Below, piece after piece: positions 23,101 to 34,323 of a stretch of 64,000 nt of DNA. The stretch comes from Neolentinus lepideus HHB14362 ss-1 (taxonomy: Eukaryota > Basidiomycota > Agaricomycetes > Gloeophyllales > Gloeophyllaceae), in NCBI GenBank assembly GCA_001632425.1, contig KV425579.1, forward strand, positions 220,334-284,333. Direction: 5' to 3'. The position numbers and the translations under genes were made by a program. The notes under the pieces were generated by a model. The model saw nothing but the letters and a program-made list of their open reading frames with translations, did not search any database and had not been told where the DNA came from. The first letter of the stretch is position 1. Every line of letters starts with the position of its first letter.

Positions 23101-25198
23101 TTTCCGTCTCTTGTGGCTGTCATTCCGAGCTTGGTATTCATTGAAGAGAGTGACCTCCACGAAGTCGACGTACGAGCTGCTTGTAAAACGATCCGACAAG
23201 AGCTATGCAAGAGGACCGATTTCCGGCAAGGTGCCTACCGAAATTTAGAGACCGTTCGTCTTGCGGTTGAACGGACTTTGGAATCCGAGAATATTGCACT
23301 GCACCTGCATCAGCCCCTTGTGAATGCCTTGAGACTGATTCTGAGTGATGGTGGTGGGCTCCACTATTTGCTGTTCACACGAACTGTAATGAAATCTATT
23401 TCTCAGGATCTGACGAGTGTGGTGTCCAACAATGGCCGGCCATGGCCAGCCTATTCAGCCCATGGAAAATCGCTGCGACAGCCATTGAGATGAAGTTCGT
23501 GCTTCGAGGCATTGCCGAGGGAATGACGAAGGAGGAGACTCGCCGTGAAGCAAGTGCAAACTTGGACAGACTGACTTCACAATTCCTTCATCACTCCATG
23601 ACGTCGGAGCAAGCAGATTTTGTGGCGGAAATGGCTCGCGGTGTAGGCGATGCTTTGGCATCGAAGGTGAGTTGTTCTAAGTCGACGTTCGTTATGTACA
23701 ATCTCACTTTATTCAGTTCGTCAATAACGGTCTGACATGCATAGCAGAACTCCTTTCTGCGGTGCCGGAAAACATGGACCTAGATCGGCTGCGGGAATTC
23801 AAAGCTCGTACTGGGGAGCTGCTGCGACTTCTTGTCCAAGTCCTAGACCTGTGTTCGGAAGACTGTCCAACACCTCCGGAACTCGAGACCGCTGTACAAG
23901 ATCAACTGTTCAGTGAACTATGCAATAAATTCGAGGCAGTAGAGAAAGCCATGAAGTCCACGTTTCATGATGGATCATCGGATATCATAGGATTCGTCGT
24001 CTTGCTTGCACGATTGCTGCAGTTTGACATGCGTTGCGAGAAGATATGGACCCCGTTGACGAAGGACCTTCTTCCGCGCATGACTGATGCTCTTCTTCAC
24101 CTTGCCCTGGTATGTGTATGTCTCGAGTATAAGAACTTGTAGCCCAGCTCAATATAGCCCAGTTGCACTCAACAGGAAGTTACTTTGGCATCGTATCGTT
24201 TTCCCTGCTTCTTGACACTCTATGTTATCTTCTTGATGGTGCGCATTATTCTTTGGATTACTTGCTACACCCCATGACAAGCTTGCACAGCATCACCTGC
24301 AGACACTAAGACTCAGACTGTCGACCTGTTCCGCTACTATCCACAGCTGTCCCTTGCTGATTTGCCTCCCGATATGCCTCCATCCTTTCGCGCGAGGATA
24401 AGAACACTCCTCCCTTTCACTAATTTGGTACCAGCGGTTGAAAACCTTGCGTATGCCCCGGCTGATGCTTCGGGCTCTGATTCGGCGCATCTTGTTCCTG
24501 TCCAAAATCGACCATGGGAATGGGTCGAGTACCTTGGTGATCCAATATCGTTGGATCCTAAGGAAGAGGAGAAAGAGAAACAGGAGAAGGAGAAGCTGCG
24601 AACCAAGCACCTCATCAAAAACAGCACGTCGCTTTCCTTGGAACTCTTTGGCACTAAAATGACTACGGACGGGGTTATCCATGTCGATGACGGGGACTCA
24701 CGTTTGGAAGGCGATCTCAGGTCGTTCGAAGACGGGTTATGGGGTGAAAGCATATTCAAGCGAGATTGGCGGGAAGGCAGGGTACAGCTCGTCAACTACT
24801 CCTTTGGCCGAAGTAAGAGCGAGGACGACGAGGATGGCGCGGTCGCTGGTATGTCTGGTCTCCATGTTGAGAAGCGGCCCAGTTCGTCACGAAAGCCGTC
24901 TCCGGCCTCCTCAGTCGTCTCGCGGTCGTCGATGGTTTCGCGGTCTTCGGCGCACACGAAACACACTTCGGGTTCCGGCTCTGGTACGCCACGACGCTCG
25001 GGTGCTGGATCGACAGTGAGCGAGGTTATCGATGTGGATAACCTAGTCATGGGCGGTCATGCAGGGTCCAAACGTGGGAGAGACCAGGTCGGGGAAGACG
25101 AAATTGAAATTCTGGATGCGCCACCTGATGCATCCACGTCGAGAGCCAAGCGAGTGAAGAAGACTACGGGAAAGAAGGCTGGCAAGAAGAAATCGTAG
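19625..25198 (+). CDS. MED12: Mediator complex subunit 12 (Med12/Srb8)
   Basis: Large multi-exon gene. The start codon at 19625 opens exon 1 (to 19724). Exons 2 (19778-19875), 3 (19930-20051) and 4 (20102-20527) join in phase and carry the conserved Med12 N-terminal block: PPEWLPKV, RPGQAEDVLSEGNIKNG, FRLPSRVTLNESKRQ, WFADLANPEVPLQKLGKSVP, PRAVWFLRVFGANE. Later exons include FYSEGLVDNRTFLSWLVQQM (about 20595), LPDAFVSPRTWLTHADLIS (about 20965), RKVILYGVRVRETPEDAIEK (about 21709) and a long exon at about 22190-23360. The C-terminal region (24362-25198) has PVQNRPWEWVEYLGDP and a basic tail ending in KKKS. Med12 joins Cdk8, cyclin C and Med13 in the Mediator kinase module and activates Cdk8. 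The exon 4/5 join and a few later joins are approximate. Confidence 0.93.
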
Positions 25199-26075
25199 AG
25201 AATGAGAGGATTATAATTGCGACAGGATAACATCTGTTCATCAACGCCACCTATCATGATCTCCTCCGGTACCGGTCACGCTTGCACCTAATTTGTTCAG
25301 TATTATCATGTCTACTCTTGCTATCGCCCTATGTCATATGTTCTATGGATACAGTCAGCTTGCCCTGTTCGGCCAGCCTCGCCGTCCTATGTGCCTCATG
25401 TGAGTTTGCATCGTCGTATTCAAGGCGCATGCAGACAACCTGAAGGTCGTACCTATTCATGGGATAGTATTCTGGTCGCCTTTGGTGGCCCACATCATTG
25501 CAGCAGCACGTTGGTGCAGTTGCCTCCGAGCCAGATCATCACATCCACATTCTATGCTATTTTGTTGAGTATATAATCAGTAATTGGACTACTCTGCGTC
25601 TTGCCCCAGCCCGTATTCACGTTACAGAAGAGAATCTCGCTGAGGAATCGGGAGCAGTTGACCGGTTCCGGATTGCCATTCCTATTAGAGCATGTCTTGC
25701 CCTGCGATGTGGGGAACTGCCAATCGCACTCCTCGCTCCATTCCTGTATCCAGCCACATTTCTGCAATGTAGCTAAACCGGTTATACGGTACTACCGACT
25801 ATGTACACGGACCTCATGTCTGTGGCACACAGTCATAACACTGATCTCTTGCACACTAATGGGGGTATCAATGCCGTGAACTGACTTCAAGTGAGAACGT
25901 TGGTGTCAGAGAAAATACACGCTTGGGCGCCTACAGAAGCAATCGCATAGATTCTTGTGTGGATCCTTGTTACAGCCGATATAGAACGTACGTCTCTCAG
26001 GTCGTGTCCGAACTCCCCTTTTCTCCATCTCTTGCGCGCGTGCAGCCTTAGTGCGGGGATCGAAGGGCATCCACC
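25199..26075. other. Intergenic, no gene seen
   Basis: Between the MED12 stop and the next start codon I see only short unsupported open frames on both strands. It probably holds the MED12 3' UTR and the promoter of the membrane-protein gene. Confidence 0.5.
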
Positions 26076-27693
26076 ATGGCGGATACGTTTCCCGCAGACG
26101 AGGTATGTTGGGTGTCATTTGCTCTTTCGCGGATGGCTGAAAGTCGGTATGGATCAATAGGCGAAGCTTGTGTCAATATTTGTCCAAACACTTCTGTATG
26201 GTGAGCTTGTACCTCGGTATACCTCGTTAAGTATTGTCGTGATCTGTATGTATATAGGCCTATTCTGCGTGCTGTTCTTCGCGTCGGTCTATGTCCTTCG
26301 ACAACGTGTCAAAGCCAACACCAGTAAGATGGGGAAGACTCTACTGGGAACGCTTGTCACCATGTTCATTCTCGCTACAATGGTGTGCAGATGTCTCCCA
26401 TGTTGCCCGAGGGAAAGTTTGACCACCGGACGCAGCACATTGGCGTTAACTTCAGCCGAATAATCAAAGCCTTCATCACTATTGGACCAAGCTTACCCGG
26501 AGGGCCATCGGATTACTTTAACGAGCTGTCGAACTTCACAAACATATTCGGAAGCACGATATATGTTGCGCAGACGCTTGTCGGAGATGCTTTCGTCGTA
26601 AGTAGTTTTTGCAATGAATAGGCAGACGAGGAGACCTGTCACGGTGGGATGGTGTGGAGGCTTGAGAGATGCTCCTTTCCTCCGTGCTTCGTGCTAAGAC
26701 CGTCTTTCGCAGTTATATAGATGTGCTATAGTATGGGGCCGGCGATACTGGATCGTGGCATTCCCTTCACTACTTCTAACTGGAAGTACAGGTCCGTGCT
26801 CTTTCCCCCGTTCTGGAGCTAGATATTCACCCCCCACTAGTCTCCGGCGTTGGCATCCTCTACTCCTTCGCTAAGATTTCGACCGACACCGTCATCTTCG
26901 CAGCCCAATTGAACCAATGGATCACAGCATTCTTCGTGCTCACCCTCTCTACAAACGTCATCTGCACGGCCCTCATCGCCTTCCGCATCTGGCGTATCAA
27001 CAAACTGAGCATTCGTGTCGGCGGGGACAACCTCACTCCCGTGATGCTTGTCATCGTGGAAAGTGGTATGATTTACTCGGCGACGTTGGTCACGCTACTT
27101 GTGACGTATGAGTGCGGGAGTTGGGCGCAATACCTGATGCTCGATGCGGTCTCGCCCATTGTGGTAAGTAGTTCCGGAGTACAATAAAGGCAACCGACTC
27201 AACTCCTGTCCGTAAGGGTATCACCTTCGCGCTCGTAATCCTTCGCCTCTCTCTCGGTCTGTCCGACCCCGACGGTGTCACTCGCCCATTCCAAGACATC
27301 CCGTCCGCGTCCGCCCTATGGGGTCGACAGAATGACCCAGGTCTCACGGACACGCAGCCAAATATCAACTTCACCAAGTCAAACAACACGCCAGCTGACG
27401 AGGAAATTGATCTCGGATTTACGACAAAGAATATTGCGCCGGAAGAGAATGCAAGAGGGAGGGGTCGGGGGAGGAAGATGAAGTTTGGGTTGAGTGGATT
27501 CGGGAACGACAATGGACGGAGACAGAATGATACCGCGATTAGCACAGGTATGACAGACACGACGGGGTATAGCACGAGGAACGAGGGGACAGAAGACTAC
27601 GACGCGGTGAGTAGAGTGAATTGTTCCAACGCAAGGTCTCGGCTCAACACGTATGATAGGCTGTCTGAAGGGGTTGAAGTTGTCTATATCTAG
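26076..27693 (+). CDS. Seven-TM-type membrane protein of a basidiomycete-expanded family
   Basis: The ATG at 26076 opens a 27-nt exon (MADTFPADE), followed by exons at 26161-26200 and from 26258. Hydrophobic segments in order include VSIFVQTLLYGLFCVLFFAS, LLGTLVTMFILATM, IYVAQTLVGDAFV, WIVAFPSLLLTGS, WITAFFVLTLSTNVICTALI, a segment near 27040-27110, and a last one in GITFALVILRLSLGL (about 27220). The loop motif YRCAIVWGRR and the AFRIWRINK stretch are typical of a large agaricomycete family of seven-helix proteins of unknown function. The cytoplasmic-type tail is long, polar and contains RGRGRGRK. A truncated relative lies at 49-50.4 kb. A receptor-like role is only a guess; no ligand or partner is suggested by the sequence. 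Confidence 0.8.
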
Positions 27694-27898
27694 GTTGCTC
27701 GAACCGCATCTCATCTTGCTATTTCGCTTGCACATTCTTGCTGTCGATGTTACCTTTGCTCCGTCTGTACTTGTAACTGTACACCGTGTATTTCTTCAAT
27801 TATTCGACCTGCGCAACTGTTAATCTGTCATCATGTGACATGAAATAAGCGTCTGTGGAAATCTCATCCTCGAAGCCCATATTCTGAGATGACCACCA

Positions 27899-29406
27899 TT
27901 ACCAGATTACCCCACCCTCTTTCATATCCCAACCTAACTCTTCGTACGTCCAGCCAAAACATCCGCCTGTCAGCTCACCGGTTGCATCGTCTCGGACTTT
28001 TGTGTGGAAGCCACAGACACTCCGGTGCATCACAGGTGCCTTATGTATCTCATCGAGAGCAGATATCTCTGCTGGCGTAAGGCTGACATACTAAAGAGTA
28101 TATGATGCGCGTTGGGCGTCCTCGTGTGCGTCAATTCAATGACTCATACGCACCTTCATATTCTCTTTCATCCTCTCGAGATTCCTACATTTCGGGACCA
28201 CGACTATCCCTTTCGATGCGCACCAGCTTAGGAGTACCTGAGCTGGGGTAATGGGTCCGCCGTCATTTCTCCGACTCTCAATTATCCCCTGTAAAGACGG
28301 ATGCTCGATTAAGACTGGCTTATACTTGCCCAGTGGAGTGTATGCAGTGAGACGAATCCCGCGGGCGGTGCAGAAAGAGAGGAGCGGAAGCTGGGGAAGT
28401 AGAGGATGGAGTTCAACCTGCGAAAGGTCGAGTATTTAGTATTCGGAAACGTCATGGCCGGTTCTTATCACCTACCTGGTTCACAGCGGGTGCAACAGTA
28501 GCGTCTCTCAAAAGGATCTCCAGATTCTTCAAGCTGAAGTTCGACACGCCGATGCTTCTAGCTTTACCTGACAAGCCAAGCATGTCAACTAATACGCTAT
28601 GTCACAGACGAAGAATGTAGCCCACCTGTCGATAGCAATTTCTCCATATCTCGCCAGGTATCCACGAATGTAGGTTTCTCGTTTGGTTTAATAGCATTCC
28701 CTGAAGGCGCATTCTAGCCACACATACACCTCTGGACGGAAAATGCGAACCGTTATCCGTCAAAGCCTGCGGCCAGTGCATGAGAAATAGGTCGACATAA
28801 CTCAAGCCTAGATTGTCTAAACTCTTCTGGAGGGCTTCAGAGACACGTCCGTGATCCTCTGAACTGAGTTACATTGAACATGCGGTCAAGTCTACGATGG
28901 GACCATGAAAGCGAATCGACTGACGTTAGCTTGGTTGTCACGAAGATGGCTTCCCTAGGAATGCCTGCCTCACGTATGGCAGTACCTACAGCGCGCTCGT
29001 TCCCTAAGCGAGATCAGACGAGTAGGTGACGGTCCGACGATATGAAAGCAGATGATGGATCATACCGTAGTTAAAAGCCTATATCCTGTGCTTGTAAAAG
29101 TCGTGCGCTACTACAAGAACGACAGACGATAGCTCACTGTATCGATATGCCGATAGCCGACCTGCGTGGCGATCAATGAATCAAGGGTGTTCATGGAAAG
29201 AACGCAGATGAAACCTGCCTTCAATGCGTTCACGACCATCTTGATGACTTCCGGATCTTCACCCTTGCCAACGTATCCCATCCAACATCTGCCAGGACAG
29301 TAGAAACTATAAATATGTACTTGTTGGGCGAGAAGAAGCGATCACACCCTATACCAAGCCCAGGGATATCTCGGTCATTATTCAGACGGAACGAAGGGAA
29401 GGGCAT
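27899..29406 (-). CDS. Aldo-keto reductase family protein
   Basis: Multi-exon minus-strand gene from [20 protein letters not shown] (start 29406) to GGVIW and a stop at 27899. Family landmarks occur in order: GYRHIDT-AFNYGNERAVG, which includes the expected catalytic Asp and Tyr; FVTTKL with the Lys; VDLFLMHWP with the His; [50 protein letters not shown]. These are the AKR signature regions, and the catalytic tetrad appears complete. The product would be a cytosolic NADPH-dependent oxidoreductase acting on aldehydes or ketones; the substrate cannot be told. The LARGE-type glycosyltransferase follows upstream on the same strand, with no sign of functional linkage. Confidence 0.88.
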
Positions 29407-29811
29407 TGCTGGAGTGATCTGAGTTATTTGGTTAAGGGAATTCAAGGTCACGTACGGATACTTAGATTGAGATGGTGTGAGATTCCCGCCGTTATTTCTC
29501 TTCCGGTCCGATACTTACATATGCGTGCTTGGAACGCGAGGGTATCGGTACAACAGAGGCCGCTGATACATAAGAACAAACATATGAGCAAATACTGATA
29601 CCACCCTCAGAACAGTAAATAAAGTGGGCGTTACGGCGAGCGCCGGAAGCTGGCTTGCTGAGAGGTATATGAAATTCATGCAGGAGAAATCTCGACGGGA
29701 AACGATGTATAAAATGGACCTGCAAAACCAAGGTGTACACGACTCCACTGCAATAACCTGGACACTATCTACAACAATTGACTCAGCACCTAATTATCAG
29801 AGTCCATTTCG

Positions 29812-31208
29812 TCAACCGTAGCGCGGAGCACATACCTCCGGACAGTTCTCCTTCAGCCATTGTATCTTGGCGTCACTTAGTCTTGTATCATATATCGCAG
29901 CCAGCTGCTTTGAAGCCAAGATACATGATTCCAGACGAAACGTTGTGCTCAACTTGCCATGAATCTTTTTCTAGAATCGCACTCAACGAAACATTACAGA
30001 GCCAAGCAGTAATCATTGCCACCTACAGTGAGAGCGCCCACAGCTTTCGAGTTATTACCAACCGACGTAGTTCGAGCTGTCCAAGATACATTTGACCAGT
30101 GTGCAGTGTTATAGACTGGGACTTCCCCGAAAGTTTCAAGCCACAGTTTCCAGAGGCACTCCGCCCAGTCAAGCTCCCGAGATCCAGATATGAAGCGTTC
30201 GTCGCACCACAGCGGATGGTCGCGAGAGAGCATAATGGGTGATAGGGGTTCGAAAGGAAAGGACGCGTGATTATCAGTTTTGATTAAGACAGAGGGCGTC
30301 TCCCAATCCGACAAGAGCTCGGCTAGGGCCGACGAAGAGAAGGCTGGCAGTGTGGACAGGTCATCCGGAAAGAGCACTACAGATTGTGCAGGGGCATAGA
30401 GCCGGGCTAGGTTCAGGTACGCGTTCGGAGAGTCTTGGGTTGAGCTGTGGACTACAAGGACATGGGCAAATACAGGTCCATCTGATCTTCTTATATTGAG
30501 AGCTGACAAGTTCGACAAGAGAGCTGTCGTATCTTGGTTCATCGGGGATTCAGTGGTGACCAACAGAAGCGAGATGGGTCCTGGAGTGTATAAAATGACG
30601 AGAGTCGGGGTAAGAAAGTCCAATAACTACATACCAGACCACACTGAGTGGAAAGCTCGAATAGAAGTGGAGTTCGTATCTCGGGTCCAGACACAAGCCG
30701 TTGGGCGATCAAGTGTGAAGTCGGCTTGTACAAAATTGGGACTAAATGAGATACTCTGCTCGTACAACAAAGAGAGCCGAGAGAAGCGGTGGGGGGAGAG
30801 AGTTGTCTGGAAGGCAGAGTAGGGACCGTCATTTGGGGACACAGCGTGTTCATGCAGATCGTGGTAGGTAACCCGAAGACGTCGCAGGAAATAGAACGTA
30901 GAATACCATAGACAAAAACCTGCATATGCATAGAGAATCCATTTCAAGAACTTCAGAGTTTGCCGATGTTGAACCGAGTCCGTAGATGCTTTGGTAGACG
31001 GCACAGGCAGGTCAAAGTCAGGTCCAGAAGAGACGGGGGCCTGCTGAACATGGTTTTCCTCGAATTTCTTTACAAATTCGCCTTGAAGTTCCTGCACATC
31101 ATCCGAGTGAGAACCAGAAGCCCGGATGCGCTGTAACGAATTTATGCTCGAGAGACGAGTCTGCAGGCTCTGAGACTGTACTTGTGCCAGGGACGAGTCT
31201 TGGATCAT
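29812..31208 (-). CDS. LARGE-type glycosyltransferase family 49 protein
   Basis: A type II membrane protein by appearance: a polar N-terminus, then one hydrophobic segment (FLKWILYAYAGFCLWYSTFY, about 30900-30960), then a lumenal-type domain. Exon 1 ends at HSVWSG, and the next exon begins in phase with PISLLLVTTE. Further conserved-looking parts are RPTACVWTRD, PAQSVVLFPDDLS, NHASFPFEPLSPIMLSRDHP, WCDERFISGSRELDWAECLW and WLETFG. A second intron joins TAHWSN in phase to KKIHGKLSTTFRLESC, ending LKENCPEV with a stop at 29812. This matches the agaric GT49/LARGE-like family as I know it. Start MIQDSS (31208) is chosen; an upstream in-frame ATG lies at 31304. Acceptor and donor sugars are unknown. 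Confidence 0.75.
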
Positions 31209-32055
31209 TCTGCCGACCAAGGACTTACGGGAATATTGGCATTCGTCTTTTCGTTGCTTATTTGTTACTATTTGTTTCTTTCCCTCATATAGCATCCACG
31301 CCACAGCGATCGCCAGACTTGCGGCTCATTCATAGTCAACCAAGGCCACAGCCTAGGTACTATAGTCCTTTAATAACATGTCCTCCGGCCACGAATATTG
31401 CAGAGTAAACCGATTATACACAGCCCGGAACAGACGTCCTTCAAATTCGAATTTTCCATCTCGGCTATTTTTAGAGGAATATGTGTACCAAAGCACGAGA
31501 GAAAATGTGCAGAATTGGGTCCGATAAAAGTTGTAGAGTAGTCTAAATCCACTGCGGTTGATCATCTGAATTCACTTTTACTCGGCGTTGGCGCTCGGGG
31601 CCCCGCCCAGGAACTACACATATTGCTATGCTCACGTAAAGACTCCATGGTGTCCTGCAAGGCAGAAGGATTGGTGGCTTTCGTGTCCGCACGACTGAGG
31701 GACCGCTGTCCATCTCGATAGTCGTGCAATATAGACCGTCAAAAATATCATGAAAGACCTCGATATGCCTAAGAAATACTCGGAGAGTTAGGGGAAAACG
31801 AAATCAATGTACTGTATAATTTTGATCTACCTGGGAATTGCCATATTTAGCAACCTGACAAGATCACGGTGAAACACTGTACTGGTTCTTCTCAATTGAA
31901 CATCCAGCGACGCCTCTGTATTGCCATCGTGCCTGCGCTACGGAAGATAGACTGGCTTATTAAGTCGGGCTGGTTCCGGGAGGGGTTTTATAAAGATGAT
32001 GGCTCGAAGCTCAACTTAGCTATTAGCCCGTGCTTTTCCGCTCAAGACCTCACTA
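31209..32055. other. Intergenic, no gene seen
   Basis: Upstream region of the GT49 gene followed by sequence without supported coding content. The open frame at 31869-32165 has no motif, and its end runs into the MITE. Confidence 0.5.
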
Positions 32056-32600
32056 CAGTCGACTCTCTCATAACCCATATGGGTCCGTGGACGTCCCAAA
32101 GTATGGGTTATGGCAGAGTATGGGTTGCGAGAGAGGTCATTAAAATATCATTAAAATACAAATGATATATATACAATAATTAATACTATTAGAAGGTTCT
32201 ATAATATCATGAATGAGTGTTTCGAGCAAAGTAATCGGTAATCTGGCGTCGAGAACTGATTCCAGCCTATTCCAGCTCCCTGATTTGCTCATCCACGTGA
32301 CTTCCTCGTCTGATAGGAAGGGTGGTGAGCAGCATCCGGTCCCTTCCGAGTTTCATACCGTATGAGTTTTGGCTGTAGAACTAAAATTCTGGTCTATTGT
32401 CGTGTCAAGTATAGTAAATTCTACCTAAAATGAAATAAATGTATGGGTTATGATTGGCTGAGAAGCCATGGGTTATGGAGTATTACAGAGATATGGGTTG
32501 TCACGTAAATTAATTAGGAACCAACTTGGTGGACGCAAAAATGTATGGGTTAGAACAGAGTATGGGTTGTTAGAGAGATGGGTTATGAGAGAGTCGACTG
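32056..32600. mobile_element. Mariner/pogo-like MITE (545 bp)
   Basis: Perfect 23-nt terminal inverted repeats at 32056-32078 and 32578-32600 begin CAGTCGACTCTCTC. TA dinucleotides flank both sides (32054-32055 and 32601-32602), the target duplication of Tc1/mariner-type elements. CAGT-starting repeats with TA duplication fit the pogo/Fot1 group. ATGGGTTAT-type units recur several times near both ends, in the manner of subterminal binding sites. No coding capacity. Confidence 0.88.
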
Positions 32601-32602
32601 TA

Positions 32603-33202
32603 ATGCGATATTATTAGGGAGTAGATTTGTGCTATCCTGGAAAGCGTTGCCTTGGATATATGATCAGCCCGGCGATACCGAATATGTATAATTTGATTGC
32701 GGCAATGATACGAGTTTTATGTATGATGATCAAGACCACGGAACCACTTACGTTCTGATGGAGTTCAGGATCAGACACGGAGCTGCTAAGTAAGAAGTAC
32801 CGTTCCATGTCAGAGCTATTTTACACTAATATATAGATCCCGGGTCAAGGGTAGGAGACCACAAGTGACTGATTCCATCCTCCGCGCAGGGCCTGATGAC
32901 GCGCACGTCTTGTCCTTGTTATTTGCACGAATTGTACTCGAAATCATGTCGGACTTGAACTGGAATCAGGTATGCTCTTGCTGCTTAATCACCCAATATG
33001 TAACCGCATCTCAATCTGCTATTCAGCAAAATATGGTGGTGTTACTTGTGCGTATTGAGGCGTTTGACCGTAAGTTCATGGTAACTGATAATCCAGCTGA
33101 GGCTTCGACAATTCTCTACGGTAAGTGCGGTGGCTCTGTGGCATAAATCGCACCTGATTGTTCACGTGTAGGGGCATACACCATGATATTTGGAGTGTGT
33201 AT
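32603..33202. other. Unassigned stretch with a small spliced open frame
   Basis: Two open pieces around 32860-32969 and 33028-33146 join in phase across a plausible intron (GTATGC to CAG) and end at a stop at 33146. The product (PDDAHVLSLLFARIVLEIM, then MVVLLVRIEAFDRKFMV) matches nothing I recognise and lacks a clear start. It may be a remnant of a gene cut by neighbouring repeats. Confidence 0.3.
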
Positions 33203-33411
33203 ATATTGAAGAAATCAGCCAAAGATGAGACGACGTGGGCGCGCTTGCCCCGAGCGGTCGGTTGCCCGAAGGACAATCGCGTACAGTACAACCCGTAAAT
33301 ACGAATCTTATATACGATTTTCTTATCATCCCGAATATGGGCACCTCCGGCGCCCCCCCCCCCGCGACCACATGCGAGCCCGCGAGCTCGACCCGAATCC
33401 CGAATTCCAAC
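33203..33411. repeat. Dispersed repeat, left copy (about 205 bp)
   Basis: Nearly identical, in direct orientation, to 48811-49014. Both run from GAAATCAGCCAAAGA to TCCCGAATTCCAACA and differ at only a handful of positions, including a variable C run. GC-rich with CpG kept, so recent or selected. Open frames across it on both strands look like by-products of its composition. Confidence 0.85.
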
Positions 33412-33748
33412 ACACTCCCCCGAGCGCAGCGGGCGAGCATACCGAAAGCACTCCCCGATGCCCAACACTCCCCGAATCTACGCGGCGTACCCCGGTCACC
33501 CAACTCCGACATCCGGCCGATAGTCCATGCTCGCGAAGAGCTACGACGGGCGACCCTTAGGTGCAAGGCGGCGGCGAATAACGTACGATGATCCCACAAG
33601 CTCTCCAAAAGCTTTCCGGCATCCCAACAGTTCCACATCAACTTCTCCAGCGACAGCGGTAATGGGCTTCGGCCCCCATAAGGCAATCTTCGGCCCATTG
33701 AACGGGCATTCTCGGCGCTTTGGCCCTCGTACGCATCAGCAAAATGCC

Positions 33749-34323
33749 GAGATGCCTTTCTGAGATCTTACGATCTTATTTAGTCTTATTTTACTTGCTA
33801 AGACAAAAAAGACGAATTAAGCGAAACTAAGCCAAGTGACGCCTTATTTCATCTTCGTCGAATCTCGCGTTGTCCTTATTGGGGTCTTACGAAGCGACTT
33901 TCCGACTTAATTTTGATTAAAGTTTATCTTAAGTTCTGTCTTAGGCTGAGATTAAGCAATCTTTAGACGTTCTTAAGCGAATTCAGATACGCCGTAAGGC
34001 GTCCAGATCATAAGAAATTAAGACAATTATAAGTACCACAGGCGCTCGTAAGATCAACTACAGAGCAGCCACAAGCACGCCAGACACACTAAGCCAGAAT
34101 AAGTCCGGTGTAAGGAATGAAAAAGCTACCACCTAAGAACTTGCAAGGGAGACAGCGCGGACGTTCAGTGGACCGGTGCCTGTCAGCCAGAATGTGACGG
34201 ATGCGTCCGAAGAGTGAGAAAGGCCAGAGACGATAAGAACCATATGGGCGCAGGGAGGAGACACCCTAGAATTATGCATCAAAATGACAGCGATATCGAA
34301 TGAATAACTAACGACTCACTAGC
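33749..34323. repeat. Left subterminal repeat region of the Plavaka element
   Basis: About 300 bp crowded with CTTA, TTAAG and TCTTA motifs in both orientations, such as TCTTATTTAGTCTTATTTTAC near 33770, then low-complexity sequence up to the stop codon of the passenger gene. No coding region. Such motifs are the usual transposase binding sites of CACTA-type elements; the role here is inferred. Confidence 0.6.

Noticed and set aside
29515..29748. Overlapping open frames upstream of the aldo-keto reductase as extra GT49 exons
   Set aside because: Joining them after the last GT49 exon gives stops in the resulting frame, and the family normally ends close to the WLKE stretch already reached.
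32060..32600. GGGTTA-like repeats resembling telomeric sequence
   Set aside because: The units are ATGGGTTAT, irregularly spaced and enclosed by perfect TIRs with TA duplication, so they belong to a MITE.
33076..33698. Overlapping open frames across the left dispersed repeat, on both strands
   Set aside because: The same frames recur across the right copy of the repeat, show no conserved domain, and follow from GC-rich composition.
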